The notes: generated by a model not told the origin, from the sequence alone. 64,000 nucleotides of DNA from Phaeobacter sp. CECT 5382 (GCF_001457775.1 NZ_CYSG01000004.1:1-64000); one strand, 5' to 3'. Numbered from the stretch's first letter, positions 44,105 through 54,101 are shown. Numbers and translations: made by a program.

Positions 44105-44899
44105 ATGACGGAAACAGCTTTGAGTGACATGCAGGTTGCGCATCAGTTGGCGGATGCGGCGCGCGCAGTGATCTTGCCCTATTTTCGCCAGGCGGGGCTC
44201 GGGGCTGAAAACAAGCTGGAGGCTGGCTTTGATCCGGTGACCGTCGCTGATCGTGCCGCCGAAGAGGTGATGCGCGAGCTTCTCGCTGAGCTGCGCCCAG
44301 GCGACAGTATTCTTGGCGAAGAATTCCCCCCCTTTGCAGGCACATCTGGGCGCACCTGGGTACTAGATCCGATTGACGGCACCCGTGGCTTCATCAGTGG
44401 CACCCCGACCTGGGGGGTTCTGATTGCCCTGTCAGAGGCTGCTGGCCCGGTTCTCGGTGTTATTGATCAACCCTACATCGCCGAACGGTTTTCCGGCAGC
44501 CAGGATGGGGCAGAAATGACTGGTCCATTGGGGACAAAGTTGCTCAGCTGCCGCGCCACGAGCTCGCTATCAGAGGCGGTGCTTTTTTCCACCTTCCCAG
44601 AGGTAGGCACCGCCGAAGAGGGGGCCGCGTTTCGCTGTGTTGCGGATCAGGTCAAGCTTACCCGCTATGGAATGGATTGCTACGCCTATGCCCTGCTGGC
44701 CGCAGGCCAGATTGATCTGGTGATCGAGGCCGGGCTCAACGCTTATGACATTCAGGCGCCCATAGCGGTGATCGAGGCGGCAGGTGGCATCGTCACCGAC
44801 TGGCGAGGTGGCCCCGTTCATGACGGCGGACGTGCCCTTGCTGCTGCCACGCCAGAATTGCACGCGGCCGCACTGGAATTGCTGAACTGGCGGGATTGA
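44105..44899 (+). CDS. hisN: Histidinol-phosphatase, inositol monophosphatase family
   Basis: The 264-residue protein has IMPase metal motifs: ADRAAEEVMRELL near 52, ILGEEFPPF near 74 (first Glu), WVLDPIDGTRGFISG near 93 (Asp-Pro-Ile-Asp-Gly-Thr), and AYDIQAPIAVIEAAGG near 220 with the last Asp. RGF after the DGT motif is typical of the HisN type rather than inositol phosphatases. It converts histidinol phosphate to histidinol. The start at 44105 avoids overlap with the upstream terminator. Confidence 0.83.
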   Translation: MTETALSDMQVAHQLADAARAVILPYFRQAGLGAENKLEAGFDPVTVADRAAEEVMRELLAELRPGDSILGEEFPPFAGTSGRTWVLDPIDGTRGFISGTPTWGVLIALSEAAGPVLGVIDQPYIAERFSGSQDGAEMTGPLGTKLLSCRATSSLSEAVLFSTFPEVGTAEEGAAFRCVADQVKLTRYGMDCYAYALLAAGQIDLVIEAGLNAYDIQAPIAVIEAAGGIVTDWRGGPVHDGGRALAAATPELHAAALELLNWRD

Positions 44900-45097
44900 A
44901 CTGGTAGGATCGAACTCGCAGATTGAAATGGGAGTCTGCCAGCAGGTTTCCGCGGATTTACTCAGCGAAATGAAACGGGCTTGAGACCCAAAGGCGATTT
45001 GGGATATTTGATATCTCAGGTCGAGTCCTTTGCCCGTTCTCTGTCGACCTCTTTGCACCTCCATGAACCGAGTCGGGCCTAAATGGAGTGTGCTGTG

Positions 45098-46438
45098 ATG
45101 GGTGAAATCCTCATTCAAAATGCCGATACCGTCCTGACTATGGACGATGACAAGCGGATCCTGCGCCAGACGGACGTTCTGATCCGGGATGGCCAGATTG
45201 CCGCTATTGGGCAGGGGCTGACGACCAGTGGAGAAGTCATTCGCGCTGAAGGTTGTGTGGTGACACCGGGACTGGTGAACACCCATCACCATCTTTACCA
45301 GAACCTTACCCGCGCTGTGCCGGGCGCGCAGGATGCACTGCTGTTTGGCTGGTTGCAGCGGCTTTATCCGATTTGGAGCCGTTTTGGTCCGGAAGAAATG
45401 TTTATTTCGGCCCAGCTGGGACTGGTGGAACTGGCCCTGTCTGGCTGCACGTTGAGTTCCGATCACCTGTATCTCTATCCCAATGGGGCCCGTCTCGAAG
45501 ACACCATTCATGCGGCAGCCGAGGTCGGCCTGCGCTTTCACCCCACACGGGGTGCCATGAGCATTGGCGAAAGCAAAGGCGGTCTGCCACCAGATCATCT
45601 GGTTGAAGAGGAAGCCGCCATTCTTGAGGATATGATCCGGGTGGTTGACGGCTTTCATGACGCCTCAGAAGGATCCATGTGCCGGGTCGGTCTGGCGCCC
45701 TGTTCGCCATTTTCCGTCAGCCGTGAATTGATGCGCGACACGGCCCTGCTGGCGCGGGACAAAGGCGTGATGCTGCATACTCACCTGGCGGAAAACGACG
45801 AGGACATCGCCTATAGCGAGGCACAGTTCGGCTGTCGCCCCGGCCAATACGCCGAAGACCTCGGCTGGACCGGGCCTGACGTCTGGCATGCCCATTGCGT
45901 CAAATTGAACCCGCGCGAGATCGATCTGTTTGCCCGCAGCCGAACCGGTGTGGCGCATTGCCCCTGTTCCAACTGTCGGTTGGGGTCGGGCATTGCGCCG
46001 GTGCGCCAGATGCGGGATGCGGGCGTGCCGGTGGGCCTGGGCGTCGATGGCTCTGCCAGCAATGACATGGCAAATCTGGTCGGTGAGGCGCGCCAGACCA
46101 TGCTGTTGCAGCGTGTGGCTCAGGGCGCTGACGCCATGAGCGCCTATGAGGCGCTGGAGATCGCTACCCGGGGCGGGGCAGATGTGTTGGGGCGACCCGA
46201 CTGTGGTCGGCTTAGCCCGGGAAAACGTGCCGATCTGGCGATCTGGGATGTGACAGGTGTTGCCTCCAGTGGCAGCTGGGATCCCGCAGCCTTGCTGCTG
46301 GCAGGACCAAACCAGGTGCGTCACCTGATCGTCGAGGGCCGCTCGGTGGTTCGCGATGGGCAGGTCACCACACTGGATCCGCCGCGCCTGCTGGAGCATC
46401 ATCACCGTCTGGCGCTAAAGCTGGCCGAAGGGGGATAA
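45098..46438 (+). CDS. 8-Oxoguanine deaminase-like amidohydrolase
   Basis: The 446-residue TrzN/SsnA-like amidohydrolase has metal motifs GLVNTHHHLYQN near 62-73, HTHLAEND near 230, HAHCVKLN near 264, and GLGVDGSASNDMANL near 310. The NTHHHLYQ signature with a following FGWLQRLYPIWSRF is characteristic of the 8-oxoguanine deaminase group (versus guanine deaminase); related chlorotriazine hydrolases are an alternative. ATG 45098 follows GGAGTG; an upstream ATG at 45083 has no site. The next gene begins two bases after its stop. Confidence 0.82.
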   Translation: MGEILIQNADTVLTMDDDKRILRQTDVLIRDGQIAAIGQGLTTSGEVIRAEGCVVTPGLVNTHHHLYQNLTRAVPGAQDALLFGWLQRLYPIWSRFGPEEMFISAQLGLVELALSGCTLSSDHLYLYPNGARLEDTIHAAAEVGLRFHPTRGAMSIGESKGGLPPDHLVEEEAAILEDMIRVVDGFHDASEGSMCRVGLAPCSPFSVSRELMRDTALLARDKGVMLHTHLAENDEDIAYSEAQFGCRPGQYAEDLGWTGPDVWHAHCVKLNPREIDLFARSRTGVAHCPCSNCRLGSGIAPVRQMRDAGVPVGLGVDGSASNDMANLVGEARQTMLLQRVAQGADAMSAYEALEIATRGGADVLGRPDCGRLSPGKRADLAIWDVTGVASSGSWDPAALLLAGPNQVRHLIVEGRSVVRDGQVTTLDPPRLLEHHHRLALKLAEGG

Positions 46439-46439
46439 C

Positions 46440-46892
46440 ATGCGGAAGTCCATTCGGACGATCATTCTCCTGATCCCCTGCCTGCTGCTCTTTGCCGGTT
46501 CTGCCCTTGCGGCAGGGCCGAACCGCGACGCTGCCATGGCGGGTCTGAATGCACTGCGGGTGAAGCACGGGCTGGCACCGCTCAGCTATTCGCGCAAACT
46601 GGAAAAAGCAGCACGCCGCCACGCCAAGGATATGGCGCGGGGCGGTTTTTTCTCTCACCAAGGGAGCGATGGCAGCCGCATTGGTGATCGGGTACGCGCG
46701 GCGCGCTATCGCTGGTGTGCCGCGGCTGAAAACATCGCCAAAGGCCAGCCAAGCCTCGCCAAAGTCCTGACCAGCTGGGCGCAGTCCCTGGGGCATCGCA
46801 GAAACATGTTGCATCCAGAGGTCACAGACTTTGCGCTGGTGCGCGAAGTCGGCAATATCTGGGTCATGGTTCTGGCGCGTCCTGGCTGCTAA
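46440..46892 (+). CDS. CAP-domain secreted protein
   Basis: The 150-residue protein has a Sec signal (MRKSIRTIILLIPCLLLFAGSALAA) and a CAP/SCP-PR1 domain: LNALRVKHGLAPL, HAKDMARGGFFSHQGSDGSRIGDRV, AAENIAKG, and LGHRRNMLHPEVTDFAL, with the usual His/Glu set. Function unknown in bacteria. Its start overlaps the ribosome site in the deaminase end, so it is co-transcribed with an enzyme of unrelated type, which is unusual. Confidence 0.88.
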   Translation: MRKSIRTIILLIPCLLLFAGSALAAGPNRDAAMAGLNALRVKHGLAPLSYSRKLEKAARRHAKDMARGGFFSHQGSDGSRIGDRVRAARYRWCAAAENIAKGQPSLAKVLTSWAQSLGHRRNMLHPEVTDFALVREVGNIWVMVLARPGC

Positions 46893-46951
46893 GCTGAACA
46901 GCCAGTTTGAGCGACAGGCCGAATGCTAGGGGCCGAGACTAGTTTTCAGTC

Positions 46952-48247
46952 TCAGACACACTGCCCGTTGATCCAGACCTCGGTGATTGCGCGGTCATCG
47001 CCCATCATCAGAGTGGGAAAAACGGCTTCCCACAGATCCTCGGCGCGGGCCGCACGCTGGGCAATTGCTGGGGTGGAGGCCAGATCAAGAACTACCAGAT
47101 CCGCCTCCATGCCAGGGGCGATATTGCCGATCTTGTCTTCCATGCGCAGTGCTCTGGCCGATCCCTGTGTTGCCAGCCAAATCAGCTCTGCCGCATGTAG
47201 CGGCCTGCCGCGCAGCTGGCCGACCTCATAGGCGGCGGCCATGGTGCGCAGCATCGAAAAACTGGAGCCACCACCGGTATCTGTGGCCAGACCAATCCGC
47301 TGGCCCTCGGCCATGAGGCCCCCCATGTCAAACAGGCCGGACCCGATGAAGGTATTCGAGGTCGGGCAATGTATCAGCGCGGCGCCAAAGTCGCGCAGCC
47401 GGTGGCGTTCGCGCTCTTCCAGGTGGATGGCATGACCATAAAGACCGCGCGCCCCCAAGAGGCCGAATTCCTCGTAGGTATCCAGATAGTCACGGGCCTG
47501 TGGGAAAAGCGATTTGACCCATTCGATCTCATCAACCTGCTCGCTCAGATGGGTCTGCATCAGGCAATCGGGATGTTCAGCCCAAAGTGCGCCCAGAGCC
47601 GCCAGCTGATCTGGCGTCGAAGTGGGGGAAAAGCGTGGCGTGATGGCGTATTCAAGACGGTCCACACCGTGCCAGCGTTCGATGAGGGCTTTGCTGTCGT
47701 CATAGGCGGACTGCACTGTGTCGCGCAGCCCTTCGGGGGCATTGCGATCCATACAGGTCTTGCCTGCCGCCACGCGCTGGCCGCGCGCCTGGGCTGCAGT
47801 GAAAAAGGCGTCGACGCTTTCGGGATGGATGGTACAGAAACTACAGGTCGTGGTGGTGCCATTGGCCGTTGTCAGATCCAGATAGCGATTGGCAATCTCA
47901 GCTGCATAGCCCGGATCTCCAAAGCGCATCTCTTCGGGGAAGGTATAGCTGTTCAGCCAATCGATCAGCCGTTTGCCCCAGCTGGCGATGATCGCGGTCT
48001 GGGGGAAATGTACATGGGCATCGACAAAACCGGCCAAGATCAGTTTGGTGTCATGATCAATGACGTCTGCCTGCGGCAGAAGGGCCTGCATTTCAGCCAA
48101 TGTGCCAAGGCCTGCAACCTTGCCGTCGCTGATCGCCATGGCCTCGTACAGGCGCGTGGCGGCCTCTGGCTGGGCGCTGGCAAATGGCGAGCCCTGAAAA
48201 GACAGCACATGTCCGCGAAGGATGAAATCACACTGCATTCCGGGCAT
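46952..48247 (-). CDS. guaD: Guanine deaminase
   Basis: The 431-residue amidohydrolase converts guanine to xanthine. Motifs: GFVDAHVHFPQTAI near 76, the substrate-binding RNAPEG-type loop, MQTHLSEQVDEIEW near 227, YGHAIHLEERE near 267, CPTSNTFIGSGLFD near 295, and LATDTGGGSSFSML near 315. GSGLFD distinguishes GuaD from other cyclic deaminases. It is convergent with the 8-oxoguanine deaminase-like pair, so two purine deaminases sit together. ATG 48247 follows AAGGAAA; ATG at codon 4 is also possible. Confidence 0.93.
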   Translation of the reverse strand: MPGMQCDFILRGHVLSFQGSPFASAQPEAATRLYEAMAISDGKVAGLGTLAEMQALLPQADVIDHDTKLILAGFVDAHVHFPQTAIIASWGKRLIDWLNSYTFPEEMRFGDPGYAAEIANRYLDLTTANGTTTTCSFCTIHPESVDAFFTAAQARGQRVAAGKTCMDRNAPEGLRDTVQSAYDDSKALIERWHGVDRLEYAITPRFSPTSTPDQLAALGALWAEHPDCLMQTHLSEQVDEIEWVKSLFPQARDYLDTYEEFGLLGARGLYGHAIHLEERERHRLRDFGAALIHCPTSNTFIGSGLFDMGGLMAEGQRIGLATDTGGGSSFSMLRTMAAAYEVGQLRGRPLHAAELIWLATQGSARALRMEDKIGNIAPGMEADLVVLDLASTPAIAQRAARAEDLWEAVFPTLMMGDDRAITEVWINGQCV

Positions 48248-48382
48248 TCGGGGTTTCCTTTTCTTGCCAAATCGCGCCGCTCAGGATACGCGCCGCAGGT
48301 ACGTCGGTAAATTATGTCATTGTCATTGTTTTCCGGTAACTGCTTCTTCTATTTTGCAACCAATCTTATCAAAGGGCAGCAA

Positions 48383-49774
48383 ATGAGCACAGGCGACGAT
48401 ACCCTCAGAAGTGATCAGTCCAAAGATGATGGCTATATCCTAGACAGAAAACTCGTCGCCAGGATCCTGTTTGCGGTGGATCGCAACGACAAGGCGGGCC
48501 TTACGGCACTGATGGAGGATCTGCACGCGGCGGATATCGCTGACCTTCTGGAGCAGATCAATAGCCATGACCGGACCCGCCTGATCCGGCTTTTTGATCG
48601 CGAATTCGACGGTGAGATTCTATCTGAACTGGATGAAAGCATCCGCGAAGAGGTGATTTCGACCCTCAACCCGACGGTCCTTGCCGATGCTGTGCGGGAT
48701 CTGGAAACCGACGATGTAGTTGATCTGCTCGAAGATCTGGAAGAGCCGCAACAGGAAGTCATCCTTGATGCGCTGGAAGACTCCGACCGGGTCGCGGTAG
48801 AGCAATCTCTCAGCTACCCGGAGAATTCCGCCGGCCGTCTCATGCAACGCGAAGTGGTGATGGCGCCGGATCACTGGAATGTTGGCCAAGCCATTGATTT
48901 CATGCGCGAGTCCGAGCATCTTCCAGAACAGTTTTATCATATGATATTGGTCGACCCACGCCTGCATCCGGTTGGTAATGTGACCCTTGGCCGGATCATG
49001 GGTACCAAGCGCGAGGTGCCGCTGTTGGAACTGTTGGAGGAGACCTTTCAGGTCATTCCCGCAGATCAGGACGAAGAAGATGTCGCTTATGCCTTCAATC
49101 AGTACCACTTGATTTCTGCGCCGGTGGTCGACGCCGAAGGGCGTCTGGCCGGGGTCATTACCATTGATGACGCCATGGCAGTGCTGGATGAAGGCCACGA
49201 AGAGGACATCCTGCGCCTGGCCGGTGTGGGCGAAGAGAGCTCACTGGCAGACAGGGTGATAGAGACCACCAAACGTCGTTTTCCCTGGCTTGCGGTCAAT
49301 CTGTTCACAGCTATTCTGGCCTCTGCCGTGATTGCCCAGTTTGAGGCGACAATTGCCAGTTTTGTGGCCCTTGCCGTATTGATGCCGATCGTTGCCTCCA
49401 TGGGGGGGAACGCGGGAACCCAGTCGCTGACCGTCGCGGTTCGCGCCATGGCGACTCGTGACCTTACCGGATCGAACGTCTGGCGGGTGATCCGGCGTGA
49501 GGTGTTGGTGGGGTTGGTCAACGGGCTCATATTTGCTTTTTTTATGGGGCTTGTAGGGGTGATGTGGTTTGGCTCACCCGCGCTGGGCGGGGTGCTCGCT
49601 GCCGCAATGGTGATCAATCTGGTCGTCGCTGGGCTGGCAGGTACGGTGATCCCTGTTCTACTTGAGAAGATGGGGATCGATCCGGCGCTGGCCTCCGGCG
49701 CCTTTGTGACGACAGTGACGGATGTGGTTGGTTTCTTTGCCTTTCTGGGCCTCGCGGCCTTGGTACTGCTGTAG
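48383..49774 (+). CDS. mgtE: Magnesium transporter MgtE
   Basis: The 463-residue protein has an MgtE N-domain (LMEDLHAADIADLLEQI, then ESIREEVISTL), two CBS motifs at about 140-260 (with DEEDVAYAFNQYHLISAPVVDAEGRLAGVI), a plug helix, and five C-terminal spans including MPIVASMGGNAGTQSLTVAVRA. The pump-free channel opens when cytosolic Mg is low. The start at 48383 removes a 23-residue hydrophobic extension. No magnesium riboswitch is visible upstream. Confidence 0.93.
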   Translation: MSTGDDTLRSDQSKDDGYILDRKLVARILFAVDRNDKAGLTALMEDLHAADIADLLEQINSHDRTRLIRLFDREFDGEILSELDESIREEVISTLNPTVLADAVRDLETDDVVDLLEDLEEPQQEVILDALEDSDRVAVEQSLSYPENSAGRLMQREVVMAPDHWNVGQAIDFMRESEHLPEQFYHMILVDPRLHPVGNVTLGRIMGTKREVPLLELLEETFQVIPADQDEEDVAYAFNQYHLISAPVVDAEGRLAGVITIDDAMAVLDEGHEEDILRLAGVGEESSLADRVIETTKRRFPWLAVNLFTAILASAVIAQFEATIASFVALAVLMPIVASMGGNAGTQSLTVAVRAMATRDLTGSNVWRVIRREVLVGLVNGLIFAFFMGLVGVMWFGSPALGGVLAAAMVINLVVAGLAGTVIPVLLEKMGIDPALASGAFVTTVTDVVGFFAFLGLAALVLL

Positions 49775-49783
49775 GAGACCACC

Positions 49784-50347
49784 ATGAGCGACCTTACCGA
49801 GATAAAGTCAGCGGCCCGCAAGGCAGCTTTTGCACGGCGCAAGACTGCCTTTGATCTCAATATCCCCGGCGCGGCGGGGCACCTCTCCGAGGTCATTGCG
49901 GGCTATCGCGGCGTGCCATTGTCAGGCTTTGTGCCGATCCGCACCGAAATCGAGCCGCTGCCCGCCATGGCCGAAGCCGCAGCCCACGGCCCTGTCGGGG
50001 TACCCGTCATTCAGGGCAAGGGCATGCCGTTGAAATTCAGCCGCTGGCAACCGGAGGGCGAGATGCGCGACGGGCCCTTTGGCGCCAAGGTGCCGCTGGT
50101 CGATGACTATTTTGAGCCGGAAATCCTGATCGTGCCGCTGGTGGCCTTTGATGTTCAGGGGGGGCGACTTGGATACGGCGGTGGCTTTTATGACCGCACG
50201 CTGGAGCTGCTGCGCAGCAAACGCCCGACGCTGGCGATCGGTTTTGCCTTTGATGCACAAGAGGCCGAAGCACTGCCGCTGGAGGCGACAGACCAGCCGC
50301 TGGATATGGTGATAACTGAGAGCCGTATCCTGCAATTTGGCCACTAG
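49784..50347 (+). CDS. 5-formyltetrahydrofolate cyclo-ligase
   Basis: The 187-residue protein converts 5-formyl-THF to methenyl-THF with ATP. The conserved late motif GRLGYGGGFYDRTLELL near 126 and the mid motif IVPLVAFDVQ are seen. AGGAGA precedes the start, nine bases after mgtE, so the two are likely co-transcribed. In many alphaproteobacteria 6S RNA sits upstream of this gene; here mgtE occupies that place. Confidence 0.92.
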   Translation: MSDLTEIKSAARKAAFARRKTAFDLNIPGAAGHLSEVIAGYRGVPLSGFVPIRTEIEPLPAMAEAAAHGPVGVPVIQGKGMPLKFSRWQPEGEMRDGPFGAKVPLVDDYFEPEILIVPLVAFDVQGGRLGYGGGFYDRTLELLRSKRPTLAIGFAFDAQEAEALPLEATDQPLDMVITESRILQFGH

Positions 50348-50472
50348 ACAGGATGATAGACTAGGCGATCCTTGGCTCGCGGCGGCGGAAAACGCATCAA
50401 TTGCTGCAAAAAGCGTTGTGGCACTGGCGGCAACCTCTTGTTCTGCGGCCTTGCGCAGCCTAGGAAACGCAG

Positions 50473-51291
50473 ATGCGAATTCTGTTTCTAGGCGATGTGA
50501 TGGGCCGCGCCGGGCGCCGCGCCATCACCGAGAACCTGCCCCGTCTGCGGCAGGAATGGCGGCTCGACTTTGTTGTGGTCAATGGCGAAAATGCCTCCAA
50601 TGGCATGGGGCTCAGCGCGGATCATGCCAAGCTGTTGCTGAATGCGGGGGCTGATTGCCTGACGCTGGGCGATCATGCCTTTGACCAAAAGGACATGCTG
50701 CAGTTCATCGAGAAAGAGCCGCGTATCATCCGACCATTGAATTTTGCCAAGGGCGCGCCTGGACGCGGCTATCGGCTATTTGACGCGCCTGGTGGACGCA
50801 AGGTGCTGGTGACACAGGCGCTGGGGCAGGTCTTCATGAAACGCGCCTTTGATGATCCCTTTGGTGCGGTCGAATCGGTGCTGAAATCACATCCGCGTGG
50901 CGGGCTGGCACAGGCCATCATTGTTGACATGCACTGCGAAGCGACCTCGGAGAAAATGGCTATGGGGCATTTCTGCAATGGGCGCGCCTCGCTGGTGGTG
51001 GGCACGCATACTCATGTTCCAACGGGGGACGCGCAGATCCTGTCCAATGGCACCGGTTATCTGACGGATGCGGGTATGTGCGGTGACTACAATTCGGTCA
51101 TTGGCATGGAAAAGGCCGAGCCGATGCGCCGGTTTTTGACTGGCATGCCCAAAAGCCGCTTTACCCCGGCTGAAGGCGAAGCAACCCTTTCCGGCGCATT
51201 GGTGGTCACAGATGACCGCACTGGCGAAGCCAAGGAAATTCATATGGTGCGCAATGGGGGGCTGTTGCAGCCATCCGGGCCGCAAAGCTGA
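50473..51291 (+). CDS. TIGR00282/YmdB-type metallophosphoesterase
   Basis: The 272-residue protein has FLGDVMGRAGRRAI at the start (first metal Asp), VVNGENASNGMGL near 36, DMHCEATSEKMAMGHF near 155, and VGTHTHVPTGD near 176. The usual GNH motif reads LGDHAFDQKDM here. YmdB proteins hydrolyse 2',3' cyclic nucleotides in Bacillus; the alphaproteobacterial role is open. It follows the cyclo-ligase after 125 bases. Confidence 0.88.
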   Translation: MRILFLGDVMGRAGRRAITENLPRLRQEWRLDFVVVNGENASNGMGLSADHAKLLLNAGADCLTLGDHAFDQKDMLQFIEKEPRIIRPLNFAKGAPGRGYRLFDAPGGRKVLVTQALGQVFMKRAFDDPFGAVESVLKSHPRGGLAQAIIVDMHCEATSEKMAMGHFCNGRASLVVGTHTHVPTGDAQILSNGTGYLTDAGMCGDYNSVIGMEKAEPMRRFLTGMPKSRFTPAEGEATLSGALVVTDDRTGEAKEIHMVRNGGLLQPSGPQS

Positions 51292-51356
51292 TCTTCACCT
51301 GGCGAAAATTTGAGATGATCTTTCCTGGAACAGTCCGGAATTGTTGTAAAAGTCCT

Positions 51357-51388
51357 TCATGCCGGGACAGGGAGCCTGTCCTGGCATG
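51357..51388. terminator. Perfectly palindromic stem-loop after the phosphoesterase
   Basis: TTCATGCCgGGACAGG pairs with CCTGTCCtGGCATGAA around GAG, a 16-bp stem with one mismatch and no T run. It separates the phosphoesterase from the SLC13 gene. Confidence 0.6.
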
Positions 51389-51499
51389 AAACGCTTGCTC
51401 CGCCTTGGGCGATGGGGGAAACTCATCGCTGGTCGGAGCGGCCTGCTGGTTTTCCAGCGGTGCTTTGCTTCGGCACCAATTTGAAGGCAGTCGGCACGT

Positions 51500-53276
51500 A
51501 TGGATCTGATCAACTTTTCCCAAAACGGCAGTGCGATCCTGACTTTGGCCATTGTCAGCCTTATGTTTGTGGCCTTCCTGCGCGAGATCTACCCCACCGA
51601 AGTGGTCGCCATGGCCGGGGTCTCGCTGATGTTGATCACCGGTGTACTGCCTTACGAAAACGCCCTCGCGGTGCTGGCAAACCCGGCACCGTGGACCATT
51701 GCCGCCATGTTCATCATCATGGGCGCGCTGGTGCGGACCGGGGCGTTGGATGCTTTTACGGCGCGCGCGCAAACAGGCAGAGGTCAGCCCGAAACGCGCG
51801 ATTGCTTTGTTGATGGTCTTTGTGGTCACCGCCTCGGCTGTGGTTTCGAACACACCTGTCGTGGTGGTGATGATACCGGTGTTTGTACAGATATCACGCA
51901 CGCTTGGGGTTTCCTCTTCGAAGATGCTGATCCCGCTCAGCTACGCGGCCATTCTGGGTGGCACACTGACCCTGATCGGCACCTCGACCAACCTGTTGGT
52001 GGATGGGGTGGCACGGGCGCAGGGGTTGGCGCCGTTTTCCATCTTTGAGGTGACGCCACTGGGGCTGGTGCTGGTCGTCTGGGGAATGATCTATCTGCGT
52101 TTCATCGCGCCACGTCTGCTGCCGGATCGCGACAGTATGGCAAACCTGCTGAGTGACCGGTCAAAGATGAAGTTCTTTACCGAAGCGGTGATCCCGCCGG
52201 AGAGTAATCTGATTGGCCGTGAAGTCACCGGGGTGCAACTGTTCAAACGCCCTGGTGTGCGCCTGATCGACCTTGTGCGCGGTGACATTTCGCTGCGGCG
52301 TAACCTGAAAGGTGTAGAGCTGCAGGTTGGCGACCGCGTCGTTTTGCGCACTGAGATGACCGAACTTCTAAGCCTGCAGACCAACAAGGAGCTGAAGCGG
52401 GTGGATCAGGTTTCAGCGGTCGAGACCAAGACGGTTGAAGTTTTGATCACACCGGGTTGTCGGCTGGTGGGACGCTCGCTAGGGGCGATGCGTCTGCGCC
52501 GTCGTTACGGGGTTTACGTACTGGCCGTGCATCGGCGCAATCAGAATATTGGTGTGCAGCTCGATGATTTGGTAGTCCGCGTTGGTGACACGCTGCTGCT
52601 GGAAGGAGCGCCAGGTGATATCCAGCGTCTGGCGGCAGATACGGATATGGCGGATGTCTCACAGCCGACCCAGCGCGCCTATCGGCGCAGCCATGCGCCG
52701 CTGGCCATTGTCGGCCTGTTGTCGATCGTGGCGCTGGCAGCACTGGGGGTCGCGCCGATCTTGATGCTTTCGGTCATTGTGGTTGCTCTGGTGCTGATCA
52801 CCCGCTGCATCGATGCGGACGAGGCGTTTTCCTTTGTTGATGGAAGACTTCTGGCGCTTATCTTTTCCATGCTGGCCATTGGTGCCGCTCTGCAAAGCTC
52901 CGGAGCGGTGAGCCTGATTGCCAATGCCATCGCACCGTCCCTGACGGGGTTGCCACCCTTCGTTCTAATCTGGGCGATCTATCTTCTGACCTCGGTGCTG
53001 ACAGAGCTGGTGTCCAATAACGCGGTGGCGGTGGTGGTGACTCCTATTGCCGTAGGTCTGGCACAGGCGATGGGGGTGGACCCCCGGCCGCTGGTGGTGG
53101 CGGTCATGGTTGCGGCCTCGGCCTCTTTTGCGACCCCGATTGGCTATCAGACCAATATGCTGGTTTATGGCCCCGGCGGCTACAAATTCACCGACTTCCT
53201 GCGTGTCGGTATTCCGTTGAACTTCAGCATCGGGCTTTTGGCCTCGGCGATCATTCCCTTTCTCTGGCCGTTGTAG
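51500..53276 (+). pseudogene. SLC13-family carrier with TrkA-C domains, frameshifted
   Basis: The N-terminal part (51500 to about 51765) starts MDLINFSQNGSAIL and reads through PAPWTIAAMFIIMGALVRTGAL. Within a run of gcgcgcgcgc (51761-51770) the frame changes: the continuation KQAEVSPKRAIALLMVFVVTASAVVSNTPVVV is one base over and goes on to 53276. The second frame includes LIGTSTNLLVDGVA, two regulatory TrkA-C type domains (about 52190-52660) and a C-terminal membrane half. Restored length would be ~592 residues, like the homologue at 55898. It may be a pseudogene, a variable tract or a sequencing artefact. Confidence 0.75.
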
Positions 53277-53472
53277 GAAGGGACTTATCAGTAAGCCAGC
53301 GCCGTAGCTAAACGTGTTGCATGGATTGCCTATGGGCAAAACTTCGCCGAAATTTCAATGTGCTGGGTGTAAACGACGAGCCCCGTTCCCATATCATTTT
53401 AAACGCTTTGCCACAAATAAGCTTGCCGCAGAGGCCAGTTCGTGAGGCGTGTCAGTGAGGGAGAGCAGTTCC

Positions 53473-53889
53473 ATGACATTCAGACGTGGGTTCCTGGTGG
53501 GACTTCTGGCGCTTGCTTTGACCATAGCGCTGGTGTCACGGGTCTTGGCCGGAGAGCTGTCAGGCTCCGTCACCTATCATGAGCGGATCGCCGTTCCGCC
53601 CAAGGCCCGTCTGCGGGTGGAGTTACGCGATGTAACCATCGCGGATGCGCCTGCACCGCTGCTTGCAGCGGCAGAATACCCTCTGTTGGGGGTGCCTGCG
53701 CGCTATCATCTCAGCTTTCATGATCGGGAGATCTTACCGGGGCACAGCTATGCGGTTTCCGCCCGGGTAACTGTTCAAGGCAAGCTGGTGTTCGTCAGCG
53801 ACACTGTGGTGCCTGTGCTGCCCAAGGTGCAAGGCGAGATGAAGGATCACGCTGATATCCTGGTACGTCTCGTCCCACAGATAAACTGA
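53473..53889 (+). CDS. YbaY-like secreted protein
   Basis: The 138-residue protein has a signal peptide (MTFRRGFLVGLLALALTIALVSRVLAG) and a YbaY/YscW-type beta-rich domain: LSGSVTYHERIAVPPKARLRVELRDVT, then YHLSFHDREILPGHSYAVSARV. Such periplasmic or lipoprotein domains are common in envelope proteins; no lipobox is visible here. ATG 53473 follows GGAGAG. Monocistronic. Confidence 0.75.
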   Translation: MTFRRGFLVGLLALALTIALVSRVLAGELSGSVTYHERIAVPPKARLRVELRDVTIADAPAPLLAAAEYPLLGVPARYHLSFHDREILPGHSYAVSARVTVQGKLVFVSDTVVPVLPKVQGEMKDHADILVRLVPQIN

Positions 53890-54101
53890 CACCCAAAAAC
53901 CGATCGCTGAAGAGAGCGTGTGCAGACGACGCAGCCTGCAAAAGCTAGCCGCCGCGCAGCGGCACGGCGCCGGGCCCAAGGGAAAAGCCTTTCAACAAGA
54001 TGGCCGCATCTGCGTGGGAGGGCTTTGTGCGCTGTTAACCACTGGCTTTTGAACAGGGAGGCGATGCCTTGGGAGCGGATCTAGTAACTACGCCCTCACT
54101 T

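Noticed and set aside
48248-48382. Magnesium riboswitch (ykoK or mgtA type) before mgtE
   Set aside because: The gap is only 135 bases and I saw no matching conserved core.
50348-50472. 6S RNA or other structured RNA after the cyclo-ligase gene
   Set aside because: A long-range ctaggc/gcctag pairing exists but the segment is only 125 bases and lacks a convincing 6S layout; too weak to call.
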